In this document: in pieces, positions 35,488 through 44,540 of the stretch
How positions within the stretch are numbered: the stretch's first letter is position 1
How the letters are laid out: the number at the start of each line of letters is the position of its first letter
DNA from: Rhizobium sp. P40RR-XXII
GTDB lineage: Bacteria; Pseudomonadota; Alphaproteobacteria; Rhizobiales; Rhizobiaceae
NCBI RefSeq assembly: GCF_012641405.1
Contig: NZ_JABAII010000014.1
Span: 115,394-179,393, forward strand
Direction of reading: 5' to 3'
DNA: 64,000 bases
Made by a program: the position numbers and the translations under genes
Notes under the pieces: generated by a model
Told to the model about the DNA's origin: nothing
Seen by the model: the letters and a program-made list of their open reading frames with translations, nothing else
The model's database searches: none

Positions 35488-36354
35488 TCAGTGAGCGCCG
35501 GCCTTGGCATAGACGGAACGCTTGGTGAGATAGATCAAGATGGAGAAGATCAGCAGGAACACCATGACCATGAAGCCGAGATGCTTGCGATCCTCCAGAT
35601 GCGGCTCGGATGTCCACATCAGGAACGCAGACACATCGCGCGCATACTGATCGACCGTCTGCGGCGCGCCATCGTCGTAGGTCACCTGTCCGTCCGAAAG
35701 CGGCTTCGGCATCGCAAAAGTCGCGGCCGCATCGAAATACGGGTTGTAGTGCGAATTCTGCGGCACCTTGAAACCGGCCGGCGGCTCTTCATAGCCAGTC
35801 AGCAGCGAGTAGATATAGTCCGGGCCGCCTTCCTGATACTGGGTGAAGATATCGAAGATGAACTGCGGGAAGCCGCGCTCGACTTCGCGCGCCTTGGCAA
35901 GCAGCGACATGTCAGGCGGCACCGCCCCGTTGTTGGAGGCCGCGGCGGCCTCGTCATTCGGGAACGGCGAGTTGAAATGATCCGACGGAAGCGCCTTGCG
36001 GGTGAACATCTCGCCCTGGGGGTTCGGCCCGTCCTGAACCTCATAATTGGCAGCAAAGGCCTTCACCTGGGCTTCCGTATAGCCGAGATCTTCCAGCGTG
36101 CGGTAAGCCACCAGCTTCATCGAATGGCAGGCGGAACAGACTTCCGTATAGACCTTGAGACCGCGCTGCAGCTGGGCCTTGTCGTAATAGCCGAACGGGC
36201 CGCCGAAGGTCCAATGCTGCTCGCGCGGCTCCTTCAGCGGATAATGCGGCGTCTCGTTCTCCGTGGCAGGTTTCGTCTCCGCCGCCATGGCGGCCGCCGT
36301 CAGGGAGCCGCCGATCAGGGCGAGCGAGAGAAGGCCGGCAACAATTTTTTTCAT
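35488..36354 (-). CDS. petC: Cytochrome c1 of the bc1 complex
   Basis: 288 aa membrane-anchored c-type cytochrome. Signal peptide (residues 3–24), haem-binding CSACHSMK (C73, C76, H77), the Met-ligand region near YIYSLLTGYEEPPAGF onwards, and a C-terminal anchor GFMVMVFLLIFSILIYL followed by positive TKRSVYAK. It passes electrons from the Rieske protein to soluble or membrane cytochrome c. Last gene of petABC, 21 bp after petB. Confidence 0.95.
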   Translation of the reverse strand: MKKIVAGLLSLALIGGSLTAAAMAAETKPATENETPHYPLKEPREQHWTFGGPFGYYDKAQLQRGLKVYTEVCSACHSMKLVAYRTLEDLGYTEAQVKAFAANYEVQDGPNPQGEMFTRKALPSDHFNSPFPNDEAAAASNNGAVPPDMSLLAKAREVERGFPQFIFDIFTQYQEGGPDYIYSLLTGYEEPPAGFKVPQNSHYNPYFDAAATFAMPKPLSDGQVTYDDGAPQTVDQYARDVSAFLMWTSEPHLEDRKHLGFMVMVFLLIFSILIYLTKRSVYAKAGAH

Positions 36355-36375
36355 CGTTTTCTTCCTTCCAACCGC

Positions 36376-37656
36376 TCAGGCGCTCATCGCGACGGCGTCT
36401 TTTTTATCGCCGCCCTGCTTTTCAAGAACCGCTTCCGTAATCGAATTCGGAATGCGCCTCGGTGTCTCGACTATGCCAAGCACCGGCATGATGACGAGGA
36501 AGAACAGGAAGTAGAACAGCGTCGCGAACTGCGCAGCCGTGGTGTAGATGCCCTCCGCCGGCTGCGAGCCGAGCCAGCCGAGCAGGACAGCGTCGGCAAC
36601 GAACAGCCAGAAGAACAGCTTGTACCATGGGCGATAGACGGCTGAACGAACCTTCGACGTATCGAGCCACGGCAGGAAGAACAGCACGATGATGGCGCCG
36701 AACATCGTCAGGACGCCGCCGAGCTTGGAGTCGATCGGCCCGATGTTGAAGGTGATCGAGCGCAGCATCGCGTAGAACGGCAGGAAGTACCATTCCGGAA
36801 CGATATGGGCCGGCGTCTTCAGCGGATTGGCCGCGATATAGTTGTCGGCATGGCCGAGAAAGTTCGGCAGATAGAAGACGAAATAGGCGAAGACCAGCAG
36901 GAAGATGGAGACGCCGAGCGCATCCTTCAGCGTCGCATAGGGCGTGAAGGCCACGGTATCCGTCTTCAGCTTGACTTCGACGCCGGTCGGGTTCGTCTGG
37001 CCGGTCACATGCAGCGCCCAGATGTGCAGGATGACAACGCCCGCGATCATGAACGGCAGCAGATAATGCAGCGAGAAGAAGCGGTTGAGCGTCGGATCGT
37101 CGACGGCGAAACCGCCGAGTAGGAAGGTCTGGATCCAGTCGCCGACCCATGGGAAGGCCGAGAAGAAGCCGGTGATAACGGTTGCACCCCAGAAGGACAT
37201 CTGGCCCCAGGGCAGAACGTAGCCCATGAAGGCGGTCGCCATCATCAGCAGGTAGATGATCACACCGAGAATCCAGAGGATTTCACGCGGCGCCTTGTAG
37301 GAGCCGTAGTAGAGACCGCGGGCGATGTGGAGATAGACGGCCACAAAGAAGAAGGACGCGCCGTTGGCATGCATGTAGCGCAGAAGCCAGCCGTGATTGA
37401 CGTCGCGGACGATCTTTTCGACCGAATTGAAGGCGATCGCCGTGTTGGCCGCATAATGCATGGCGAGAACAACACCGGTCAGGATCTGCAAAAGCAGCAT
37501 GACAGCCAACATGGCGCCGAACGTATAGGCATAGTTCAGATTGCGCGGGACCGGATAGGCGATGAAACTATCATAGACCATACGCGGCAGCGGAAGCCGC
37601 GCGTCGACCCATTTTTCGAGCCCTGTGGATGGCTCGTAAGACGAATGACCACTCAT
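36376..37656 (-). CDS. petB: Cytochrome b of the bc1 complex
   Basis: 426 aa with eight helices. Qo-site PEWY is present (VPEWYFLPFYAML) and the haem-ligand histidines lie in helices B and D (e.g. YMHANGASFFF, LHIARGLYYG). Catalyses the quinol oxidation and reduction branches of the Q cycle. Starts 14 bp after petA. Confidence 0.96.
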   Translation of the reverse strand: MSGHSSYEPSTGLEKWVDARLPLPRMVYDSFIAYPVPRNLNYAYTFGAMLAVMLLLQILTGVVLAMHYAANTAIAFNSVEKIVRDVNHGWLLRYMHANGASFFFVAVYLHIARGLYYGSYKAPREILWILGVIIYLLMMATAFMGYVLPWGQMSFWGATVITGFFSAFPWVGDWIQTFLLGGFAVDDPTLNRFFSLHYLLPFMIAGVVILHIWALHVTGQTNPTGVEVKLKTDTVAFTPYATLKDALGVSIFLLVFAYFVFYLPNFLGHADNYIAANPLKTPAHIVPEWYFLPFYAMLRSITFNIGPIDSKLGGVLTMFGAIIVLFFLPWLDTSKVRSAVYRPWYKLFFWLFVADAVLLGWLGSQPAEGIYTTAAQFATLFYFLFFLVIMPVLGIVETPRRIPNSITEAVLEKQGGDKKDAVAMSA

Positions 37657-37670
37657 GATTCAGCTCCCCC

Positions 37671-38249
37671 TCAACCGACCTTGATCTTCTTTTCCGACGT
37701 GAACGCATATTGCGGTATGAAGAGGTTCTCCGGCGCGGGTCCATGGCGGATGCGACCGGCAGTATCGTAAACCGAACCGTGGCAGGGACAGAACCACCCG
37801 CCATATTCCCCTGCCTGACCGAGCGGAATGCAACCGAGATGGGTGCAGACGCCGATCATCACGAGCCAGTTCTCCTTGCCGTCGCCAGCCGAACGGGCAA
37901 GATCCGTTGCCTGCGCGTCAGCCGGGAGATTGGCATTGCGAGCGACCGGATCCTTCAGGTCCGAGAGCTGCGCGCCCTTGCCGTCGTCGATTTCTTTTTG
38001 CGTGCGGTTACGGATGAAGACAGGCTTGCCGCGCCACTTCACCGTTAGGGACATGCCAGGCTCCAGGCTCGACACGTCGACTTCGATGGATGCAAGAGCG
38101 AGTGTCGATGCGTCCGGCCGCATCTGGTCGATAAACGGCCATGCGACGGCAACTGCACCCACCGCGCCGGCCATACCTGTCGTCAAATAAAGGAAATCGC
38201 GACGAGTCGGCTCGCCGGTGGACTCAACTGTCGTACTATGCTCGCTCAA
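37671..38249 (-). CDS. petA: Rieske iron–sulfur subunit of the bc1 complex
   Basis: 192 aa. A twin-arginine Tat signal-anchor (TRRDFLYLTTGMAG) precedes the 2Fe-2S domain, with clusters CTHLGC (C135, H137, C140) and CPCH (C154, H157). I choose TTG 38249 (LSEHSTTVES): GGAAGAGGA lies 8–9 nt upstream and the length equals rhizobial homologues; an ATG at 38282 adds non-conserved residues. First gene of petABC. A 7-codon open frame with an ideal SD precedes it (38312–38335). Confidence 0.95.
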   Translation of the reverse strand: MSEHSTTVESTGEPTRRDFLYLTTGMAGAVGAVAVAWPFIDQMRPDASTLALASIEVDVSSLEPGMSLTVKWRGKPVFIRNRTQKEIDDGKGAQLSDLKDPVARNANLPADAQATDLARSAGDGKENWLVMIGVCTHLGCIPLGQAGEYGGWFCPCHGSVYDTAGRIRHGPAPENLFIPQYAFTSEKKIKVG

Positions 38250-38717
38250 AGCTGCACATCCTCTTCCCGCAAACCACGGCAAAAACCGCGGTACCCCTCA
38301 CTAACGGTGAATCATCGCGACCATAATTCCGCCATAGATTCCTCCGTAACCCGCTGCGTTCTAAGCTTGATCGCAAATTATGTCCAGTCTTGGCAAGGGG
38401 AGAGGGCACAATGTCGCGGCAAAATCGCGCTATTGCGTCGCAGGCCCGAAGCTTAAGCTTCCCTCTCGCGGCAGCCCGAGGTTAAGCGCATGAAAAAACA
38501 GTGGATTCACATAATATTTTTTCGCATCGCATAGCAAAATAAGTAGTAATTTCAATGCCGCACTGCAAAAACTGCCACGATCATCGCATCTTCATTCCAT
38601 CGTCGGCATGAGCCTTTACCTCTTAAAACCAAATGGATTTGTCTTGCGGTTTGTGGACGATTGTCACCGTTGCCTTGTGCCGTCAGAACATCGGAACATG
38701 AAGCACGAGAACTTGCC
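38250..38717. other. Divergent promoter region, petABC versus EEP hydrolase
   Basis: About 468 bp. Nearest petA is a 7-codon frame with SD. At 38448–38461 there is a 14-bp perfect palindrome (GAAGCTTAAGCTTC). The 38490–38560 part is distinctly AT-rich and probably carries promoters. No further gene. Confidence 0.55.
38312..38335 (-). other. Possible 7-codon leader frame upstream of petA
   Basis: Minus strand GGAGG – 5 nt – ATG followed by codons for MAELWSR and TGA. Its SD is better than petA's own TTG start. Whether it is translated or regulates petA is unknown. Confidence 0.3.
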
Positions 38718-39689
38718 ATGAGACACACGATTTATTGCGTTCTATGCGTTCTTGCCACGCTGGCGCTTGGGATCCTTGCGGCGCGCTACGTCACTGAGTC
38801 CTGGTTGCTGGCCTTTTTCGAAAGCCTGCAGACCCACATCAGCGTCTTTGCAATCCTGTTTGCCTTGATCGCATTCGTTTTCAAGCGCCACTGGTACGCA
38901 CTATTCCTGACCACGGCCGGAACCGTGCTTCTGGTCCACTCGATGCTCATGCTCCAGGAATACGCCGCGTCTTCCCTCGTCGCCTCGGCAGAGGCAGGCG
39001 GCGGAAATTTCAGGCTCCTGTCCTTCAACGTCGAAGACAGCAATTTTGAAAACGGCGCCCGCATCGCCGATCTCGTTATCGCCTCGAAAGCCGATGTCGT
39101 CGAAATTTTCGAGGCAGGACCCGTCTTTTCCGAAATGGACCGCATCACCAAGGTCTATCCTTACCGCATTGGTTGCGGCGTGATGACCACCGACTGCGAC
39201 TCCCTGCTGCTGTCAAAAAGACCGTTCCAGAGCCAGCTCATGCGCAGCCTCGGCAGCCTTTGGGACAATCGCTTCATTCTGGCCACCATCGACATGGACG
39301 GCCAACCCGTGAATTTCGCTTCCGTTCATTTGAGCAAGCCCTATTTCGATGCGTTCCACCAGATCGAGCTTGGTCTCCTCGCTCCCGCCCTCAACGACGT
39401 GAAAGGGCCGCTTATCCTCGCGGGCGATTTCAACGCGTCGATTACCGCTCCCGACATGCGCGACTTTCTGGCCGCGACCGGCCTTCGCCATGCCTTCCCC
39501 GAGCCGGCGACATGGCCAATCACTTTAGGCGCCTACGGCATCAGCATCGATCACGTCTTCGCCCGCCCACCGCTCCGGCTGGTATCCGTCACGCAGATCC
39601 GCGATGCGATGGGATCGAACCACTTTGGCTTGATGACGGAGCTCAGCGTGCCTCGCACCGGTGGTCCAAAGGGCGCCGCAGTCGATTAG
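38718..39689 (+). CDS. Membrane-anchored EEP-family hydrolase
   Basis: 323 aa endonuclease/exonuclease/phosphatase fold. Three N-terminal hydrophobic helices (about residues 5–90) are followed by the catalytic domain: LLSFNVED, IEIFEAG-type Glu (VVEIFEAGPV), GDFNAS, SIDHVFA and the final SNHFGL. These are the canonical metal and catalytic residues. The domain probably faces the periplasm. Substrates in this subgroup range from phospholipids to nucleic acids; unresolved. ATG 38718 (MRHTIYC) chosen by hydropathy; the ribosome site is weak. Confidence 0.82.
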   Translation: MRHTIYCVLCVLATLALGILAARYVTESWLLAFFESLQTHISVFAILFALIAFVFKRHWYALFLTTAGTVLLVHSMLMLQEYAASSLVASAEAGGGNFRLLSFNVEDSNFENGARIADLVIASKADVVEIFEAGPVFSEMDRITKVYPYRIGCGVMTTDCDSLLLSKRPFQSQLMRSLGSLWDNRFILATIDMDGQPVNFASVHLSKPYFDAFHQIELGLLAPALNDVKGPLILAGDFNASITAPDMRDFLAATGLRHAFPEPATWPITLGAYGISIDHVFARPPLRLVSVTQIRDAMGSNHFGLMTELSVPRTGGPKGAAVD

Positions 39690-39701
39690 GCCCGATGCCG
39701 G

Positions 39702-41564
39702 TCAATCGGCATCCGCCGCGATGAAGCCGCCGGACTGGCGTGCCCAGAGTTCGGAATAGAGGCCGCCGCGGGCAATCAGCTCGTCATGTGTACCTTCTTC
39801 GATGATCTTGCCCTTGTCTATGACGATCAGCCGGTCGAGCTTGGCAATGGTCGAGAGCCGGTGGGCGATGGCGAGAACCGTCTTGCCCTTCATCAGCGTA
39901 TCGAGGTTGGACTGCAGCACGGCTTCGGCTTCTGAATCCAGCGCCGACGTCGCCTCGTCGAGCACCAGGATCGGCGCGTCCTTCAGCATGACGCGAGCGA
40001 TCGCGATGCGCTGGCGCTGGCCGCCTGAAAGCTTGACGCCGCGCTCGCCGACATGGGCGGCATAGGCGGTGCGTCCCTTCTGATCCTCCAGAGCGGTAAT
40101 GAAGCGATCCGCCTCGGCCTGTCGCGCCGCTTCCACCATCTGCTCGTCCATGGCATCGGGGCGGCCGAAAAGGATGTTGTCGCGAATGGAGCGATTGAGC
40201 AGCGCCGTATCCTGCGTCACCATGCCGATCGCGCCGCGCACCGATTCCTGCCGCACGGCGGCGATATCCTGGCCATCGATCAGGATACGGCCGCCTTCGA
40301 GATCGTAGAAGCGCAGCAACAGGTTGACGAGCGTCGTCTTGCCCGCGCCCGATCGGCCGACGATGCCGACCTTCTCGCCGGCAGCCACATTGAGGGAGAA
40401 ATTATCGATGACGCCGCCGCCGCGCCCATAATGGAAGGTGATGTTGTCGAAACGGATTTCCGGGCCGGTGACGACCAGGTTCTTCGCATCCGGCCGATCG
40501 ACCAGGCCGATGGGCTCGGAGATCATTTCCGCCGAATTCTGGATCGTACCGAGATTACGCATGATGGCGTTGAACTGCGCCATCATGCGGCCGAAGAGCA
40601 TGTTCAGCCGCAGCACCATGCTGAGCGTGAAGGCGACGCCACCGGTCGAAATCTCGCCCGACAGCCAGAGATGAACGGCCAGCGCGCCGATGGTGGTGAT
40701 CATGACGCCCGACAGCAGCGCCAGCGAGGAACGCACGCCGGTCAGCAGCCGCGTAAACGGCATGACGGCTGCCTGGAAGCGGTCGAAGCCATTGCGGATG
40801 TAATGATCGTTCTGCTCCTCCCGCCCGAAGAGCTTCAGCGTCTGAATATTGGCATAGGCATCGACCATGCGCCCGTTCAGCATCGACGATGCTTCGGCGG
40901 CATTACGCGCATGCCGGCGAATGCGCGGCACGAAATAGCGCGCAAGCATGGAGAAAACGCCGATCCACACCGCGATCACCAGCGCAAGCCGCCAATCCAG
41001 TCCGCCGACCAGCGCAATGGTCGAAGCCGCATAGATGATGATGAACCAGACGACCTGCAGCAGCGACACGACGAGATCGCCCGTCGCCTGCCCCGCCGAC
41101 CAGACCTTGGTGACGACACGGCCGGAAAAATCATTCTGGAAGAATTCGACGGATTGTCTCGCCACATGCCGGTAGGCCTGCCAGCGCACGAGGTTCAGGA
41201 AGCCCGGAACAACCACCTGCTCCTCGACGAGTGCGCCGAGGCTGACGACCACGAAGCGCACGACAAGCACCACGAAAACCATGCCGAGAAGTGTCGCGCC
41301 ATGGCCGGCAAGCAGCCCGCTCCACCCCTCGCCCGGCTTTACCTTGTCGAGAATATCGACCAGATGCCCGACAAACCAGAACAATGCCGCCTCGAGCATG
41401 GCGACTGCCCCGCCGAGCGCCGCCATTGCCAGGAATGGACCTTTGGCCTGACTGACATAATACCAGATGAAAGCGCCAAGCGACCGCGGCGGCCTGAGAT
41501 CGCCGCTGCGGTAATAGGGATCAATCCAGGTCTCGAACAGACGGTATACGGAGCGGATGAGCAT
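39702..41564 (-). CDS. ABC exporter (TM–NBD half-transporter) B
   Basis: 620 aa type I (MsbA-like) half-transporter with six helices (residues about 30–330) and a C-terminal ATPase: Walker A GRSGAGKTT, Q-loop MVTQDTAL, signature LSGGQRQR, Walker B ILVLDEATS and the H-loop AHRLS, all intact. Substrate (lipid, peptide, drug) not predictable. It lies 143 bp after its paralogue 41707–43560 on the same strand. ATG 41564 (MLIRSVYRLFE) starts the conserved region. Confidence 0.9.
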   Translation of the reverse strand: MLIRSVYRLFETWIDPYYRSGDLRPPRSLGAFIWYYVSQAKGPFLAMAALGGAVAMLEAALFWFVGHLVDILDKVKPGEGWSGLLAGHGATLLGMVFVVLVVRFVVVSLGALVEEQVVVPGFLNLVRWQAYRHVARQSVEFFQNDFSGRVVTKVWSAGQATGDLVVSLLQVVWFIIIYAASTIALVGGLDWRLALVIAVWIGVFSMLARYFVPRIRRHARNAAEASSMLNGRMVDAYANIQTLKLFGREEQNDHYIRNGFDRFQAAVMPFTRLLTGVRSSLALLSGVMITTIGALAVHLWLSGEISTGGVAFTLSMVLRLNMLFGRMMAQFNAIMRNLGTIQNSAEMISEPIGLVDRPDAKNLVVTGPEIRFDNITFHYGRGGGVIDNFSLNVAAGEKVGIVGRSGAGKTTLVNLLLRFYDLEGGRILIDGQDIAAVRQESVRGAIGMVTQDTALLNRSIRDNILFGRPDAMDEQMVEAARQAEADRFITALEDQKGRTAYAAHVGERGVKLSGGQRQRIAIARVMLKDAPILVLDEATSALDSEAEAVLQSNLDTLMKGKTVLAIAHRLSTIAKLDRLIVIDKGKIIEEGTHDELIARGGLYSELWARQSGGFIAADAD

Positions 41565-41674
41565 GCCAGCGATATAGGCAATTTCCCAAGCGACGCAAAG
41601 GAAATGGCCGCGTGGCAAAGGCTATATTTTCGTTAGAATCCCGCCGAGCGTCCACCTCTTGTGTCCTGCAAACG

Positions 41675-41700
41675 AAAAGGGCGGCTTTCGCCGCCCTTTC
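41675..41700 (-). terminator. Intrinsic terminator between the two ABC exporters
   Basis: AAAGGGCGGC–TTTC–GCCGCCCTTT hairpin with T-tract-like flank on both sides. It separates the two genes transcriptionally, so exporter B probably has its own promoter. Confidence 0.75.
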
Positions 41701-41706
41701 TCATCC

Positions 41707-43560
41707 CTACTCCGCCGCCGCCTCAGCTTCCTCGTGATCTGCCAAGAATCCACCGGATTGCCGGCTCCAGAGCTCGGCATAGATGCCGCCGTTCTGGACC
41801 AGCTCCTGATGCGAACCCATCTCGATGATCCGGCCCTTGTCGAGAACGACGAGGCGGTCCATCTCGGTCAGCGTCGATAGGCGGTGGGCGATGGCGATCA
41901 CCGTCTTGCCGTGCATCAGGGCGAAGAGGTTTTCCTGGATCGCTGCTTCCACTTCGGAATCGAGCGCCGAGGTTGCCTCGTCGAGCACCAGGATTGGCGC
42001 GTCCTTCAGGAAGACGCGGGCGATCGCGACACGCTGCCTCTGGCCGCCGGAAAGCTTGACGCCACGCTCGCCGACCTGCGCATCCAGGCCTGTGCGACCC
42101 TGCATGTCGACCAGGCCTTCTATGAAGTCCCAGGCATTGGCGCGCTTGGCCGCCTGTATCACTTCCTCGTCGGTCGCATCCGGACGGCCATAGGCGATGT
42201 TGTCGCGGATCGAGCGATGCAGCAGCGACGTATCCTGCGTCACCACGCCGATCATCGAGCGAAGGCTATCCTGCGTCACCCCGGCGATATCGTGGCCGTC
42301 GATAGTGATGCGGCCGCTTTCCAGATCATAGAAGCGCAGCAGCAGGTTCATCAGCGTCGTCTTGCCGGCACCGGACCGGCCAACGAGGCCGACCTTTTCG
42401 CCCGCACGGATATCGAGGCTCAAGTCCTCGATCACACCCTTCGCCTTGCCGTAATGGAAGCGAATGTGATCGAACCGGATTGCCCCCTGCTTGGCCGCGA
42501 TCGGCGAAGCCGCCGGCTTATCGACGATGTCATGCGGCTTCGTCATCATCTCCATGCCGTCATAAACGGTGCCGATGTTTTCGAAGAGCGCCGAGACTTC
42601 CCACATCACCCACTGCGACATGCCGTTGACGCGCATGGCAAGGCCGATAGCAATGGCGATGGAGCCGACCGAGATCGAACCGCTGAGCCAGAACCAGATC
42701 GACAGTGCCGAGACGATGAACAGCGCCGCGCAGTTGTTGAAATAGACCGAGGCGTGGAACAGCGTCACCTTGCGCATCTGCTTATGGACGGTATTGAGGA
42801 ATTCCTCCATGCCGGCCTTGGCATAGGTCTCCTCGCGACCCGCATGTGAGAAGAGCTTCACCGTGGCGATGTTGGTGTAGCTATCGACCACGCGGCCTGT
42901 CATCGTCGAGCGCGCATCGGCCTGCTGCGCGGCGATCTTGCGCAGCACCGGCACGAAATGAGCGACGATCGCGACATAGACGCCGAGCCAGAGCAGGATC
43001 GGAATCATCAACCGCCAATCGGCCGCCGCAATGACGAGGATCATCGACAGGAAGTAAGTGACGACGTACACGAAGACGTCGAGGATCTTCATGACGGTTT
43101 CACGTACGGCAAGCGAGGTCTGCATCACCTTGGTCGCGACACGACCGGCAAACTCATTGGCAAAGAAGGTCATGCTGTGACGCAGCAGGAAGCGATGCAT
43201 CTGCCAGCGCGCGATCATCGGATAGTTGCCGAGCAGCACCTGATGCATGATGAAGCTGTCGAGGATCGCCGCGAGCGGCAGCCCGACGAGCACCATCGCG
43301 CCCATCCAGAACAGCTTGTGCCATTCGGTCTGCAGGAACGTCGTCTTGTCGGCCTTGGTCAGCCAGTCGACGATATCCCCGAGGAACTGGAACAGCGCCA
43401 CCTCGCCGATCGCGATCGACATGGTGAGGATGCTCATGGCGATGAGCCACGGCAGCGCCGGCCTGGAATAGTGCCAGCAGAAGGCGAAGAGGCCGCGCGG
43501 CGGAGTGTCCGGCACCTCACTCGGGAAAGGATTTAGTCGGCGTTCGAACCAGCCAAACAT
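41707..43560 (-). CDS. ABC exporter (TM–NBD half-transporter) A
   Basis: 617 aa paralogue of the preceding entry, with the same architecture. Walker A GRSGAGKTT, LSGGQRQR, ILVLDEATS and AHRLS are all canonical, so it can hydrolyse ATP as a homodimer or as a heterodimer with exporter B. The start ATG 43560 (MFGWFERRLNPF) has GGAG 8 nt upstream. The C-terminus is acidic (DHEEAEAAAE). Confidence 0.9.
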   Translation of the reverse strand: MFGWFERRLNPFPSEVPDTPPRGLFAFCWHYSRPALPWLIAMSILTMSIAIGEVALFQFLGDIVDWLTKADKTTFLQTEWHKLFWMGAMVLVGLPLAAILDSFIMHQVLLGNYPMIARWQMHRFLLRHSMTFFANEFAGRVATKVMQTSLAVRETVMKILDVFVYVVTYFLSMILVIAAADWRLMIPILLWLGVYVAIVAHFVPVLRKIAAQQADARSTMTGRVVDSYTNIATVKLFSHAGREETYAKAGMEEFLNTVHKQMRKVTLFHASVYFNNCAALFIVSALSIWFWLSGSISVGSIAIAIGLAMRVNGMSQWVMWEVSALFENIGTVYDGMEMMTKPHDIVDKPAASPIAAKQGAIRFDHIRFHYGKAKGVIEDLSLDIRAGEKVGLVGRSGAGKTTLMNLLLRFYDLESGRITIDGHDIAGVTQDSLRSMIGVVTQDTSLLHRSIRDNIAYGRPDATDEEVIQAAKRANAWDFIEGLVDMQGRTGLDAQVGERGVKLSGGQRQRVAIARVFLKDAPILVLDEATSALDSEVEAAIQENLFALMHGKTVIAIAHRLSTLTEMDRLVVLDKGRIIEMGSHQELVQNGGIYAELWSRQSGGFLADHEEAEAAAE

Positions 43561-43953
43561 TGAAATGCTCCAGAGACTCGACCTTTTGACCACCTGCTGC
43601 GCCTAAAGGTCGCAGATTGATATGGTGGCCGGGCGATGAAAGAACGAGGCCATCTTGGTCGCGAAATGAATCAAAAAAGGAGGTACCTGCGAAGGAGCGC
43701 CTTAAAGTGCCCCGATCAGAACCGTGAGTTCACGGCACGAAGGCGCATCATTACAAAGGTGATATCCATCTGCGCCTCCTATTTCGCTGGTTGTAGAGCG
43801 AGTGTCTTTTAGCGCGCATTTCTCTTTTTGAAAAGTGGAGTATGCCTGAAAAATGGGCTGAAAACTTCAATTGTGCTGATGGGAGACATCACAAAAAGCG
43901 AGGGATCGGCGAAAAGCGGAGACAAATTCGGATGTTTTCGCTAGTTGCAGCGC
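43561..43953. other. Intergenic region between ABC exporter A and trmL
   Basis: About 390 bp without a gene. It contains the structured element 43697–43777, described separately. The right end is AT-rich and holds the trmL promoter. Confidence 0.5.
43697..43777. other. Structured element with mutually exclusive hairpins
   Basis: GCGCCTT (43697–43703) can pair with AAGGCGC (43740–43746), enclosing GTGCC/GGCAC and the perfect hairpin CCGTGA–GT–TCACGG (43722–43735). Alternatively AGGCGCA (43741–43747) can pair with TGCGCCT (43771–43777). Such switching is typical of leader RNAs but also possible by chance. Strand of function unknown. Confidence 0.4.
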
Positions 43954-44445
43954 ATGACCAAGCTCCGCATCGCCCTCTATCAACCCGACATTCCCGGCAA
44001 TACCGGCACGATCCTGCGGCTTGCCGCCTGTCTCGGCCTTTGTGTCGACATTATCGAGCCGGCTGGCTTCGACATATCGGATCGCAATCTGAGGCGCGCC
44101 GGCATGGACTACCTTGCCGCCGTCAGCCTGACCAGGCATGTCAACTGGGACCGGTTCGAGGCATGGAGGCGGGAAAGCGGACGGCGGCTGGTGCTGGCCT
44201 CGACGAAGGCGGCGCAGCGCTATACCGATTTCGCCTACCGCGACGACGACATTCTTCTCTTCGGCCGCGAAAGCGCCGGGGTGCCGGAGCATGTGCACGA
44301 GAAAACCGATGGCCGCGTCCTGATCCCCATGGTCGAGGGCCAACGCTCCATCAATGTCGCGATGTCGGCAGCGATGATATCGGGCGAAGCCTTGCGGCAA
44401 ACGCAATGGCTACCACTCGCCGCACCGGGGCCGCACGGAGCCTGA
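43954..44445 (+). CDS. trmL: tRNA (cytidine(34)-2'-O)-methyltransferase TrmL
   Basis: 163 aa SPOUT-class enzyme methylating the wobble base of tRNA-Leu. Conserved PDIPGNTGTILRLAACL, the knotted SAM site LLFGRESAGVPEHV and VEGQRSINVAMSAAM are present. The start is ATG 43954 (MTKLRIALYQ); the TTG at 43945 adds three residues. petABC–ABC–trmL–hemF is a familiar rhizobial order; the hemF end is now about 7 kb away because of the inserted cassette. Confidence 0.92.
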   Translation: MTKLRIALYQPDIPGNTGTILRLAACLGLCVDIIEPAGFDISDRNLRRAGMDYLAAVSLTRHVNWDRFEAWRRESGRRLVLASTKAAQRYTDFAYRDDDILLFGRESAGVPEHVHEKTDGRVLIPMVEGQRSINVAMSAAMISGEALRQTQWLPLAAPGPHGA

Positions 44446-44540
44446 ATGTCGCACCCGAATAGGCGTTGGCACGTCGGATAAAGTGTGAGAAGCTTCGCCT
44501 TGGAATGCTCTAACTCAGGCAGCCTTGGCGAGGTGACCCC

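Noticed and set aside
38448..38461. 14-bp palindrome GAAGCTTAAGCTTC as a regulator site
   Set aside because: Real palindrome, but far from either start and no second copy seen; too weak to call as an operator.
40053..41636. 527-aa open frame on the plus strand
   Set aside because: Antisense of ABC exporter B; no start site or motif.
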